NCBI RefSeq assembly: GCF_010500865.1
Contig: NZ_JAAAWN010000008.1
Coordinates: 97,526 to 161,525, forward strand
From: Alteromonas profundi
Lineage (GTDB): Bacteria; Pseudomonadota; Gammaproteobacteria; Enterobacterales; Alteromonadaceae
Reading direction: 5' to 3'
DNA: 64,000 nucleotides
Part shown: piece by piece, positions 34,683 through 42,384 of the stretch
Layout: every line of letters starts with the position of its first letter
Numbering within the stretch: the stretch's first letter is position 1
Position numbers and translations under genes: made by a program
The notes under the pieces: generated by a model
The model's input: the letters and a program-made list of their open reading frames with translations, nothing else
Told to the model about the DNA's origin: nothing
Databases searched by the model: none

Positions 34683-35324
34683 ATGACAACAGAGTACTTT
34701 CACTTTCTCGGTATATTAGGGGTGGCGTTTTTTGCCGTGTCAGGCACGTTATTAGGCCATGAGAAAAAAATAAACGGGTTTGGTGTCGTTGTTGTTGCTT
34801 GTCTAACCGCGTTAGGTGGGGGAACAATAAGAGACGTAGTCTTAAGCCAACCTATTTTTTGGATAAGTAGCCCCGATTACTTATTATCCACTTATGCCGC
34901 CATTATCGGCACCATCTTATTTATTCGCTATATGCCGCCGCTATCTAACTACTATTTTATTTTTGTGGATGCCGTAGGGCTAGCCATTTTTAATATTATG
35001 GGGATTGAAAAAGCCCTTATTGAAGGGACAGGCATGATTATCGCTATTACCATGGGGATGACCACAGGCATCTTTGGCGGGCTTATGCGAGATGTAGTGT
35101 GCAGAGAGATCCCTCTTGTGATGCAAGGAGATGTCTATGCTTCTGCGTGCTTGGCTGGAGGCCTAACCTACGCGGCATTATTCTCACTTGATGCACCCTA
35201 CGCATGGTGCATTCTGGGTTCAGTTGTTGTCACTGTTGTGTTAAGAGCAGGCGCAACCCGCTGGGGATGGCGGGTGAACTTATTTAAAAAACGTCAAGCT
35301 GCGCCAAGCGATAAAGAGCAATAA
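34683..35324 (+). CDS. TRIC/YicG-family (UPF0126) membrane protein
   Basis: A 213-aa protein with about six to seven membrane helices made of two homologous three-helix units. Each unit bears the UPF0126 signature: first FFAVSGTLLGHEKKINGFGVVVVAC and ALGGGTIRDVVL, second AIFNIMGIEKALIEG and GIFGGLMRDVVCREIP. Relatives are described as trimeric intracellular cation channels or, in E. coli YicG, as possible glycine transporters. ATG was chosen at 34683. It appears to be a lone gene, convergent with the enoyl-CoA hydratase gene. Confidence 0.88.
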   Translation: MTTEYFHFLGILGVAFFAVSGTLLGHEKKINGFGVVVVACLTALGGGTIRDVVLSQPIFWISSPDYLLSTYAAIIGTILFIRYMPPLSNYYFIFVDAVGLAIFNIMGIEKALIEGTGMIIAITMGMTTGIFGGLMRDVVCREIPLVMQGDVYASACLAGGLTYAALFSLDAPYAWCILGSVVVTVVLRAGATRWGWRVNLFKKRQAAPSDKEQ

Positions 35325-35359
35325 ACAGTACCGTGCAGTCAGGCCGCTATTTATATTAA

Positions 35360-36076
35360 CTAAACCGTTAATATCATGTTGTCGATGAAGTAGGGGTTTT
35401 CATTGTCGATAGTTTCAATTATATGCTTGTGTAACCGTTTTTTGTGCTCACCAAAGATACTGCGTTTCTTATCGAAAGTTTTGGCGTAATTTAATGCACC
35501 TTCCATTAATGATTCGTGTGAGTCAAAAGCACGTTCAATCACATGGTCGTTAGCTAACTCCGCGCCGGATACGCGTCTACCTGAAAGCTTCATTTCGTTG
35601 AAACGATAATAGGGCACAGCTTTCTTTACAAACGCAATCATGCCAGGCAGAAACGGTATAGATAAATCTACCTCAGGGAAGCAAAAGAAGCCCTTATCTG
35701 AACGCATGAACCGAAAGTCGCAGGCGCAGGTTAGGATAGCGCCATTGCCAAAAGCGTGGCCGTTTATCGCTGCGATAACAGGTATAGGGAATAGCAATAG
35801 GGTTTTAAATACCGCATCCATGGTGTGCATGAAGTCTTTAATATCGTCAAATTGCTTTGATTGTATAGCTGGCATTAACCAGTCGGTATCAATACCTAAG
35901 CTAAAACACTTTTCATCACTTGCCGTTATCACTAATGCAGTGCAGGTATGATTTTTTTGTACTTCTTCTAAAGTAGACAGCATTTGTTTCGCAAACGCTG
36001 GGTTGTGGCGGTTTTCTGCTGTGCACATGGTAAGTATTGCCACGGTTCCATCAAAGGTAAGTTGTAAAGAGTCCAT
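35360..36076 (-). CDS. Enoyl-CoA hydratase/isomerase family protein
   Basis: About 238 aa from the ATG at 36076, which matches the family's usual beginning (LQLTFDGTVAILTM). The frame is open back to a TTG at 36145, with other ATGs at 36094 and 36103; none has a strong ribosome site, so the start is unsettled. Crotonase-fold marks: ALVITASDEKCFSLGIDTDWL (oxyanion segment), then IPVIAAINGHAFGNGAILTCACDFRFM. The Glu pair of a true hydratase is not apparent (a Cys-Asp-Phe follows), so it may be an isomerase or a hydrolase-like member. The gene stands alone. Confidence 0.75.
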   Translation of the reverse strand: MDSLQLTFDGTVAILTMCTAENRHNPAFAKQMLSTLEEVQKNHTCTALVITASDEKCFSLGIDTDWLMPAIQSKQFDDIKDFMHTMDAVFKTLLLFPIPVIAAINGHAFGNGAILTCACDFRFMRSDKGFFCFPEVDLSIPFLPGMIAFVKKAVPYYRFNEMKLSGRRVSGAELANDHVIERAFDSHESLMEGALNYAKTFDKKRSIFGEHKKRLHKHIIETIDNENPYFIDNMILTV

Positions 36077-36145
36077 TTCCCGTTGTCGCTTCATATTGGC
36101 CATATAGGTAGCCGTATGTTGCACGAATTTTGTGGTGTTTAACAA

Positions 36146-36470
36146 TTAAGGCTATTTATTGAGGTGAATAAATACGCACGTTTCTTCCTTGCTTGCAGGC
36201 AAACCGCGAAACCGGCGTCTATAATACTCACCAATGACTAAAAAGTGTTCGCTTAACGCCTCTACATGCCTTATTTTCACGTGGATATGCTACGAAAGGT
36301 GGTTAGATTAAAGTATTATACGTTAAAGCTTGCGCTATTAATCGTAAGTTGTTAAAAAGTCAATGACGTTAAAGAAATATAGAAAAAGCTATCTGTATAG
36401 TAAAGTTTACATGCTAATGCATACTCTTTTAACGTTCCATTTTTCTTCGTTTAGTAGTTAAGAGAGCCTC
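36146..36470 (+). promoter_or_regulatory. Upstream region of aroF
   Basis: A 325-bp gap between divergent genes. It holds a TyrR box near its right end and AT-rich promoter sequence. No leader peptide with a run of Tyr codons is visible, so control appears to be by TyrR rather than attenuation. Confidence 0.5.
36394..36411 (+). promoter_or_regulatory. TyrR box upstream of aroF-tyrA
   Basis: TGTATAGTAAAGTTTACA matches the TyrR consensus TGTAAA-N6-TTTACA in 11 of 12 positions (one change in the left arm). It is 60 bp before the aroF start, suited to repression by TyrR with tyrosine. Confidence 0.8.
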
Positions 36471-37562
36471 ATGATTAAGGACACAGTAAATAATATTCAC
36501 GTCAGCGCAGAAGATGTGCTGATTACCCCAGACGCATTAAGCGCTGAACTGCCTGTTTCTAAAAAAGCGCTAGCAGCGATATCAGATTCGCGAAAAATTG
36601 TTTCTGACATTATCCATCGCCGTGATCACCGTATGTTAGTCGTGTGTGGGCCGTGCTCAATTCACGACGTAGAAGCGGCAAAAGAATATGCGCTGAAGCT
36701 GAAAGAACTGCACGAGTCGTGTAAAGATACGCTATTTATTGTGATGCGTGTTTATTTTGAAAAACCTCGCACCACAACAGGTTGGAAAGGGCTTATTAAC
36801 GATCCGCACATCGACGGTACGTTTGATATCGAAACTGGCCTACGCAAAGCGCGTGAGCTGCTAATTTGGTTGGCAGAGCTTGAATTGCCTGTGGCTACTG
36901 AAGCCCTTGACCCTATTAGTCCACAGTATCTAGCTGAACTATTTAGCTGGTCTGCTATTGGTGCCAGAACGTCTGAGTCGCAGACTCACCGAGAAATGGC
37001 CAGTGGCTTGTCTATGCCTGTAGGCTTTAAAAACGGTACAGATGGAAGTTTAGACATTGCCATTAACGCGCTAAAGTCGGCGGCTTCTGGTCACCGCTTT
37101 ATGGGCATAAACAAGCAAGGTCAAGTGAGTGTAATTGCTACTAGCGGTAACCCTGATGGCCACATTATCTTACGTGGTGGTAAGCAACCAAACTACGACT
37201 CTGTGTGTGTGTCTGAATGTGAAATTGAGTTGCAAGAAGCCGGCTTAACCGCAGGGCTTGTGGTTGATTGTAGCCATGCAAACTCATCAAAAGATTATCG
37301 CCGTCAGCCTTTGGTTGCTCAAAATGTAGTTAACCAAATTCTTGAAGGCAATCAGTCTATCATCGGAATTATGCTAGAAAGTCACCTTAAAGCGGGTAAT
37401 CAAAAAGCAGAAGGTAAAAAACCTGAAGAGCTCGAATTTGGTATCTCGATAACCGATGGCTGTATTGACTGGGAAACTACGGAAACCTTGATCTCGCAAA
37501 CCAGAGATAAATTAATAACTGTGTTACCCTTACGTCAAAATAAACGTACCGATGTGGCTTAA
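36471..37562 (+). CDS. aroF: 3-deoxy-7-phosphoheptulonate synthase (DAHP synthase, class I)
   Basis: A 363-aa enzyme joining phosphoenolpyruvate and erythrose 4-phosphate, the first step to aromatic amino acids. Class I AroAI motifs are plain: VVCGPCSIHD, MRVYFEKPRTTTGWKGLINDPHIDGTFDI, WSAIGARTSESQTHREMASG, PVGFKNGTDG, VDCSHANSSKDYRRQ and GIMLESHL. The gene is 40 bp before tyrA and has a TyrR box, so the tyrosine-sensitive isozyme AroF is the best call among AroF/G/H. The ATG follows AAGAGAG. Confidence 0.92.
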   Translation: MIKDTVNNIHVSAEDVLITPDALSAELPVSKKALAAISDSRKIVSDIIHRRDHRMLVVCGPCSIHDVEAAKEYALKLKELHESCKDTLFIVMRVYFEKPRTTTGWKGLINDPHIDGTFDIETGLRKARELLIWLAELELPVATEALDPISPQYLAELFSWSAIGARTSESQTHREMASGLSMPVGFKNGTDGSLDIAINALKSAASGHRFMGINKQGQVSVIATSGNPDGHIILRGGKQPNYDSVCVSECEIELQEAGLTAGLVVDCSHANSSKDYRRQPLVAQNVVNQILEGNQSIIGIMLESHLKAGNQKAEGKKPEELEFGISITDGCIDWETTETLISQTRDKLITVLPLRQNKRTDVA

Positions 37563-37602
37563 CATGCCGCAAGGTGTTAAGTGACATAGAGGATAACCCG
37601 TA

Positions 37603-38748
37603 ATGGCAGATTTTTCGCAGCAACTCAATACGCTGCGTGAAGGAATAGACGAGTTGGATGCCCAACTCGTCGAGCTTTTAGCTAAACGAAGCGCGCTAAC
37701 CACCCAAGTTGGGCAAATTAAAGCCGAATCCGGTATGCCCGTCTACGTTCCCGAGCGAGAGAAAGCGTTAATTGCTACTCGGCGGGCGCAAGCTGAACGA
37801 GAAGGGGTTTCCCCTGAACTTACCGAAGACCTATTGCGCAGAATTATGCGCGAGTCGTATCACACACAAAACAACCGCTATCGCTGTGTTAATCCGTCTT
37901 TAGGCACAGTGGTGGTTATTGGCGGTGCTGGTGCACTAGGTAAGGTATTTGTAGGGCTATTTGAACGCAGCGGCTACACAGTTGAAGTTGTAGAGCAACA
38001 AGACTGGGAGTCGGGAGATGCACAGAAAACGTTGAGTCGGGCTGCGCTGGTCGTGGTGGCGGTGCCTATTAATGTCACCGAGCAGGTTATTGAACAATTA
38101 ACTATGCTGCCAAATGACTGTATTTTGGCTGATATTACCAGTATCAAAGAAAAGCCACTAGCTGCAATGCTTGCCACTCACCAGGGCCCAGTAGTTGGTT
38201 TACACCCTATGTTTGGGCCTGATGCGCCCGGCATGATTAAGCAAGTTGTGGTGGTGTGTGATGGACGGGAGCAAACTAAGTACACTTGGTTAATTGACCA
38301 AATGCGTATTTGGGGGGCGACCATTCATCAAAGCAGTGCTTCTGAGCATGATAAGTCTATGGCTTACATTCAGGTGATGCGCCACTTCAATACCTTTGTT
38401 TATGGGGCACATTTAAAAGGTGAAAACCCGGATCTTGAAACCCTAACCATGTTTAGCTCGCCAATTTATCGCCTTGAGTTGGCAATGGTGGGGAGGTTAT
38501 TTGCCCAAGCCCCCGCTTTGTATGCAGATATTATTTTCAATAATCCGGATAATTTTAGTTTGCTCCGCCGTTTTTATGAGCGTTTTGGTGTAGCACTTTC
38601 GCTATTGGAAAATAATGATAAAGAGGCGTTTATTGAGCAATTTTCTGCAATAGGTGAATGGTTCGGTGATTACGCGAAAACCTGCTTGGTTGACAGCAAG
38701 CAATTGTTGCTCAAAGCGGATGATGGGCAGTTGTTACGTAAAAAGTAG
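37603..38748 (+). CDS. tyrA: Bifunctional chorismate mutase/prephenate dehydrogenase TyrA
   Basis: A 381-aa T-protein. Residues 1-90 are an AroQ chorismate mutase ([33 protein letters not shown] near 50). Then comes an NAD-binding dehydrogenase with [23 protein letters not shown] near 103, [10 protein letters not shown] near 185, and [13 protein letters not shown], whose His is catalytic. It makes hydroxyphenylpyruvate for tyrosine synthesis. Operon with aroF. Confidence 0.97.
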   Translation: MADFSQQLNTLREGIDELDAQLVELLAKRSALTTQVGQIKAESGMPVYVPEREKALIATRRAQAEREGVSPELTEDLLRRIMRESYHTQNNRYRCVNPSLGTVVVIGGAGALGKVFVGLFERSGYTVEVVEQQDWESGDAQKTLSRAALVVVAVPINVTEQVIEQLTMLPNDCILADITSIKEKPLAAMLATHQGPVVGLHPMFGPDAPGMIKQVVVVCDGREQTKYTWLIDQMRIWGATIHQSSASEHDKSMAYIQVMRHFNTFVYGAHLKGENPDLETLTMFSSPIYRLELAMVGRLFAQAPALYADIIFNNPDNFSLLRRFYERFGVALSLLENNDKEAFIEQFSAIGEWFGDYAKTCLVDSKQLLLKADDGQLLRKK

Positions 38749-38789
38749 TCGTACTTAATTACGGCTCGCTACGTTAAGGTGAATATAAG

Positions 38790-38818
38790 AAAAAGGCGAC
38801 GTGTGAAGTCGCCTTTTT
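38790..38818. terminator. Bidirectional terminator between tyrA and pheA
   Basis: AAAAAGGCGAC, a 7-nt loop, GTCGCCTTTTT: a perfect stem with A-tract and T-tract, able to end both convergent transcripts. Confidence 0.9.
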
Positions 38819-38842
38819 GCTATCTAAATATACAGGCGGCGA

Positions 38843-40024
38843 TTACTCCGCCAACGCACTGGCAGCGGCAACCTTCGTTGGGCTTATTTCTTCGCTAGGG
38901 TAGCATCCTAGCACTTTAATATAGCGAGTAATTGGGCGTAGGGCATCAAGGGCATTTTGCACTGGGCCATCTTCTACATTCCCTTCCACATCAATATAAA
39001 ACATCTCTTCCCAAGGGTTGCCGGGTATAGGGCGAGACTCAAGTTTAGTCATATTAATGCTGTTATCCCGCAACACCAACAAGGCTTCTACTAATGCGCC
39101 AGGTTTTTGAATAGTAGACATTACCAAGGTAGTTTTGGCTGGAACCTGCAGCGGCACCACAACCGGTTTGCGTGCCACCACTATAAAACGGCTGTGGTTT
39201 TCTTTTTGGTTGGCTAAATTGCTCTTTATGGCCATTAAGCCATACAGGTTTCCGCCTGCTTCACTGCCAATAGCCGCCACATCGTCTCGCTTCATTTCGC
39301 TTACTGTCAGCATGGCAGAAGAAGTGCTGTCCATAGTTTTAACTTCCACATTGCCCAGCTCGGCAAGAAAGTGGCTGCATTGGGTAAACACTTGCGGATG
39401 TGCATACAGAGTTTTAATTTTGTCTATGCTTGTCTCAGCGCCCACCAATAATGTATGACGAATCGGATGAGTAAGTTCACCGATAATGCTTAGCTGGGTA
39501 TGTTGAAGTTGGTCGTATACTTCGTTGATACTGCCTGATGTTGTATTTTCAATAGGCAATACCGCATAGTCGGCTTCGGCATGTTCCACTTTTTGGATAA
39601 TTTCGCTAAAGCTTTGGCAGCCTATTTCTAGCAATTCACCGGGACGACGAGAGAAATATTTCTGCGTAGCTAAGTAGGAATAAGAGCCTTTATCCCCTAA
39701 AAATGCCACTCGATTAAGCGGCAAGGTACTTCCTGGGTTAGCACGTTCGGCCAGCATAGCTTGTTGATTTAACACAGAGTCTTCAATGATAACATGGAAT
39801 ATTTGTGTGACATAATGCGGGTCTAGGCCGACATCTTTGCCTTCTTTGATTAAGCGTACAAGTAATTGTTCTTCACGCTTTTGGTCACGCACTGGAATAT
39901 GATGTTTAATCTTAGTTTCTGCAACTTCATTGGTCAGTGTACGGCGTTCTGCTAATAGCGATAATAGTTCGCTGTCTAGGGCGGTTATCCGTTCTCTAAC
40001 GGCATCTAAGGCATTATCTGACAT
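38843..40024 (-). CDS. pheA: Bifunctional chorismate mutase/prephenate dehydratase PheA
   Basis: A 393-aa P-protein. Chorismate mutase occupies about 1-90 (VRERITALDSELLSLLAERRTLTNEVAETK). Prephenate dehydratase is at about 105-285 (VAFLGDKGSYSYLATQKYF, VLPIENTTSGSINEVYD, and the TSSAM site DSTSSAMLTVSE). A C-terminal ACT domain has the Phe-binding ESRP in KLESRPIPGNPWEEMFYIDVEG. It makes phenylpyruvate. The gene faces tyrA and is preceded by a Phe-rich leader peptide and attenuator, so it is controlled by phenylalanine supply at transcription, with feedback at the ACT domain. Confidence 0.97.
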   Translation of the reverse strand: MSDNALDAVRERITALDSELLSLLAERRTLTNEVAETKIKHHIPVRDQKREEQLLVRLIKEGKDVGLDPHYVTQIFHVIIEDSVLNQQAMLAERANPGSTLPLNRVAFLGDKGSYSYLATQKYFSRRPGELLEIGCQSFSEIIQKVEHAEADYAVLPIENTTSGSINEVYDQLQHTQLSIIGELTHPIRHTLLVGAETSIDKIKTLYAHPQVFTQCSHFLAELGNVEVKTMDSTSSAMLTVSEMKRDDVAAIGSEAGGNLYGLMAIKSNLANQKENHSRFIVVARKPVVVPLQVPAKTTLVMSTIQKPGALVEALLVLRDNSINMTKLESRPIPGNPWEEMFYIDVEGNVEDGPVQNALDALRPITRYIKVLGCYPSEEISPTKVAAASALAE

Positions 40025-40050
40025 AGTGGTCCACTTGTTGGTAAAAGCTA

Positions 40051-40080
40051 AAAAAAAACCTCCCTTAGTGGGAGGTTTTT
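40051..40080 (-). terminator. Attenuator (intrinsic terminator) of pheA
   Basis: On the minus strand: CCTCCC-ACTAA-GGGAGG followed by eight Ts, 27 bp before pheA. A second GGGAGG lies upstream at the leader stop codon (40096-40101) and can pair with the same CCTCCC as antiterminator. Confidence 0.88.
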
Positions 40081-40100
40081 ATGCATGTAGCCGCGCCTCC

Positions 40101-40160
40101 CTAATTAAAGAGCATAAACGCAAAAAAGAAAGCTACTGCAACTATATTATTCGGTTTCAT
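40101..40160 (-). CDS. pheL: pheA leader peptide, Phe-rich
   Basis: The 19-codon frame reads MKPNNIVAVAFFFAFMLFN: five phenylalanines in its last nine residues. It ends 20 nt before the attenuator stem on the same strand. A GGGAGG at its stop codon can form an antiterminator. A ribosome stalled at the Phe codons would leave GGGAGG free to pair with CCTCCC and so let pheA be read; a ribosome reaching the stop would cover it and the terminator would form. No strong ribosome site precedes the ATG. Confidence 0.85.
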   Translation of the reverse strand: MKPNNIVAVAFFFAFMLFN

Positions 40161-40167
40161 AGGCTAA

Positions 40168-40196
40168 ACTTTATTCTGGCTTGCCCATGGTGTCAA
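40168..40196 (-). promoter_or_regulatory. Possible pheA promoter
   Basis: On the minus strand TTGACA, 17 nt, TAAAGT. The -35 is perfect, the -10 weak. If used, the transcript would start almost at the leader ATG (leaderless), so an upstream promoter is a fair alternative. Confidence 0.45.
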
Positions 40197-40276
40197 CCTT
40201 TTATTACAAGCTGTATATAAGTTTTTAAAACCTAACTTGATCCCCGCCGACCAAAAGGTTAGTAGGGCTAATACAT

Positions 40277-41080
40277 TTATTCATTACCTAATAAAGCGGC
40301 CAGCATTTGGCGTACTTCTGTAGGTTCAAAGGGCTTATCACACAACGCGTTTACGCCGGTTTGTTGAATATTGGCCATATGTGCACTGTCAGCAGACTCA
40401 GAAGTCACCATAATAATGGGGATATGCGTGGTTTCTGGATTAAACCGAATAAACTCAGACAATTCTCTACCATCCATTTCTGGCATGTTGTAGTCGGTAA
40501 CCACCAAATCAAACGCCTCATCCTTAATATAGGTGAGGGCCATTGCACCGTTTTCTGCTTCTTTAATTCGCTTAAGCCCCATGCCTTCAAGTACTCGGCG
40601 AATATGGTTACGCGCTAGTTTACTATCATCAACTAACAATACGCGTACATCTTGAACATCGAACAGTTCAAGCTCGAGTTCATCGTGGTTTATCAAGTCT
40701 AAGCTGGCATTTAACGCACGCGACAAGTGTAAAGGTTCAAAGGGTTTAGGAAGGATAGCGGCAACCCCAGCCTGCTTGAATTCTTCTAGTTTACTCATTC
40801 GATTTTCGCTAGATACCAGCATAAATGGGATTGTATTGTAAGCATCGCTTTGCTTAATAAATTTAAGTAAATCTAAGGCAGTACCATCTTCAAAATACAT
40901 TGCGCTAACAATAAGATCGGCGCCATGTGCTTCCACCGCTGACATGGCTTGTGCCACGGTACTTACTGGATCAATTTCCTTTACATTCTCTTTGAGCAAT
41001 AAGTTAGTTATTATTTTTCTTTGGGTATCAGAGGGTTCAATTAATATTATATGTAAATCAGAAATTGACAGCTTTTCCAT
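40277..41080 (-). CDS. Tandem receiver-domain response regulator (REC-REC)
   Basis: A 267-aa protein of two CheY-like domains and no output domain. The second (about 143-265) is complete: VLLVDDSKLARN with the acidic pair, DLVVTDYNMPEMDG with the phosphoacceptor Asp, MVTSE and CDKPF with the lysine. The first (about 8-125) has IILIEPSDTQRK and PKPF, but where the phosphoacceptor should be it reads DLIVSAMYFEDG, with Ala in place of Asp, so it is probably a pseudo-receiver. It likely works through protein contacts, as in chemotaxis or VieB-like systems. No kinase is adjacent. Confidence 0.85.
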   Translation of the reverse strand: MEKLSISDLHIILIEPSDTQRKIITNLLLKENVKEIDPVSTVAQAMSAVEAHGADLIVSAMYFEDGTALDLLKFIKQSDAYNTIPFMLVSSENRMSKLEEFKQAGVAAILPKPFEPLHLSRALNASLDLINHDELELELFDVQDVRVLLVDDSKLARNHIRRVLEGMGLKRIKEAENGAMALTYIKDEAFDLVVTDYNMPEMDGRELSEFIRFNPETTHIPIIMVTSESADSAHMANIQQTGVNALCDKPFEPTEVRQMLAALLGNE

Positions 41081-41125
41081 TTCCAGACTCTTTTTGTTAT
41101 GTATTACGGAAAGTAAAGGTTTAGA

Positions 41126-41458
41126 TTATCCACCGGCAATTTTAGCGCTAAATCCACGATCTTGCAGTAACGCTTTAAGCTTTTCACGATCATCGGTTTG
41201 TACTTCAATCACGCCAGCTTTTACAGCTCCACCGCATCCGCACTTCTTCTTAAGCTCAGTGCCTAGCTTTTTTAGTTCGTCAGCGGGTAAGTCTAGCCCC
41301 TTTACTAGCGAGACACCTTTACCCTTACGGCCTTTGGTTTCTCGGTGAATTCTTACAATACCATCACTTGATACAGAACGCGTTTCGTCTTTAGTTGATT
41401 TTTTTACTTTGCCACCGTCAGTACTATAGACCAATAGTGCGTCTTGCCAATCTTGCAT
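41126..41458 (-). CDS. yciH: SUI1/eIF1-like translation factor YciH
   Basis: A 110-aa protein from the ATG at 41458 (GGGAG upstream; the frame also extends to a TTG). A short N-terminal segment (LVYSTDGGKV) precedes the SUI1 fold: VRIHRETKGRKGKGVSLVKGL, LKKLGTELKKKCGCGGAVKAGVIEVQTDDREKLKALL. The GTELKKKCGCGG core is diagnostic. It is thought to aid start-site fidelity; the role in bacteria is little known. Single gene. Confidence 0.92.
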   Translation of the reverse strand: MQDWQDALLVYSTDGGKVKKSTKDETRSVSSDGIVRIHRETKGRKGKGVSLVKGLDLPADELKKLGTELKKKCGCGGAVKAGVIEVQTDDREKLKALLQDRGFSAKIAGG

Positions 41459-41771
41459 ATTAACTCCCAAGGTATTTCAACCTTTCATCTCTACCATTTA
41501 CGCCGATGCGGGGCGTATGGGGTAAGTATAAATAATCATGAGAAAAATAACATTTACTTACCGATAAAAACGCACCTGTATGGTCATCTAGGCGCACTTG
41601 ATGTGATACTGTGCAAGAAGATATGGGCGAATAGAGAGTGAAGCCTTTTGGTTAAAAAGCGTGAATTCAGACCGTTATCTCATTTTATTGTGAGCTCAAG
41701 GGAACTTTCAGACGAATAAATGTGACTATGATATTTGTTTATCTGCAGTAGCTATAAAATAGGAATGCGAT
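41459..41771. other. Gene-free divergent region before the TerB gene
   Basis: About 310 AT-rich bases with no believable gene, holding the promoters of yciH (left) and the TerB gene (right). TAGGAA before 41772 is the ribosome site. No repeat or RNA gene is apparent. Confidence 0.4.
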
Positions 41772-42215
41772 ATGCTAAGAACTTTACTACAACTCTTTGA
41801 AAGTAACGTATCTGAAAGTGAAAAGTCACACACGGTAGAGCTGGCTACAGCAGCTTTACTAAGTGAAATTATGCGAGCAGATGCCCACGTGGATGACGCC
41901 GAACTTGCTGCTTATAAAGCGCAGCTATACGCGCGCTTTTCGCTGTCTCAAGAAGCCTTGAATGCGCTGGCTGATGAAGGCAGGGCGAGCGCAGAAGATG
42001 CTGTAGATTTGGTACAATTTACCCAGGTAATTAACGAAAACTGTGACAGTCATGATAAACAGCAAATAGTGAAAGGCTTATGGGAAGTAGCTTATGCGGA
42101 CAAATCTATCGCGCCTATTGAAGAGCATACCATCCGTCGGATCGCCGATTTACTGCATGTGCCCCATAGTCAATTTATTAAAGCTAAACTGTCTGTGACA
42201 GGCGATGAACAATAA
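41772..42215 (+). CDS. TerB family tellurite-resistance-like protein
   Basis: A 147-aa helical protein with the TerB pattern: helix 1 ELATAALLSEIMRADAHVDDAELAAYKAQL, and the mirrored helix IVKGLWEVAYADKSIAPIEEHTIRRIADLLHVPHSQF. The two acidic D-x-x(V/I)xxxE loops match the metal-binding halves of TerB folds; the last segment LLHVPHSQF is the common TerB end. Unlike the 20573 protein it closely follows the typical ~147-aa single-domain form. No ter operon is here, so a tellurite role is not implied. Confidence 0.82.
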   Translation: MLRTLLQLFESNVSESEKSHTVELATAALLSEIMRADAHVDDAELAAYKAQLYARFSLSQEALNALADEGRASAEDAVDLVQFTQVINENCDSHDKQQIVKGLWEVAYADKSIAPIEEHTIRRIADLLHVPHSQFIKAKLSVTGDEQ

Positions 42216-42384
42216 CGGCTAATGTTATGGTTAAATAGAGTGCCCCAACGATAAAAAAATATGGTATAACACCGGCCATTTTTGACTGCGGCATTTTTTA
42301 AAAGTGCCTTCAAGAATCGTTTAAAAATTGAGCCTTTCAGAGAATGGGCGTGGCGAGTGTCTAGACGTAATCGAAGGAAAAAGT

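Noticed and set aside
39930..40220. 96-aa plus-strand frame upstream of pheA
   Set aside because: Antisense to the pheA start, attenuator and leader, which explain the region.
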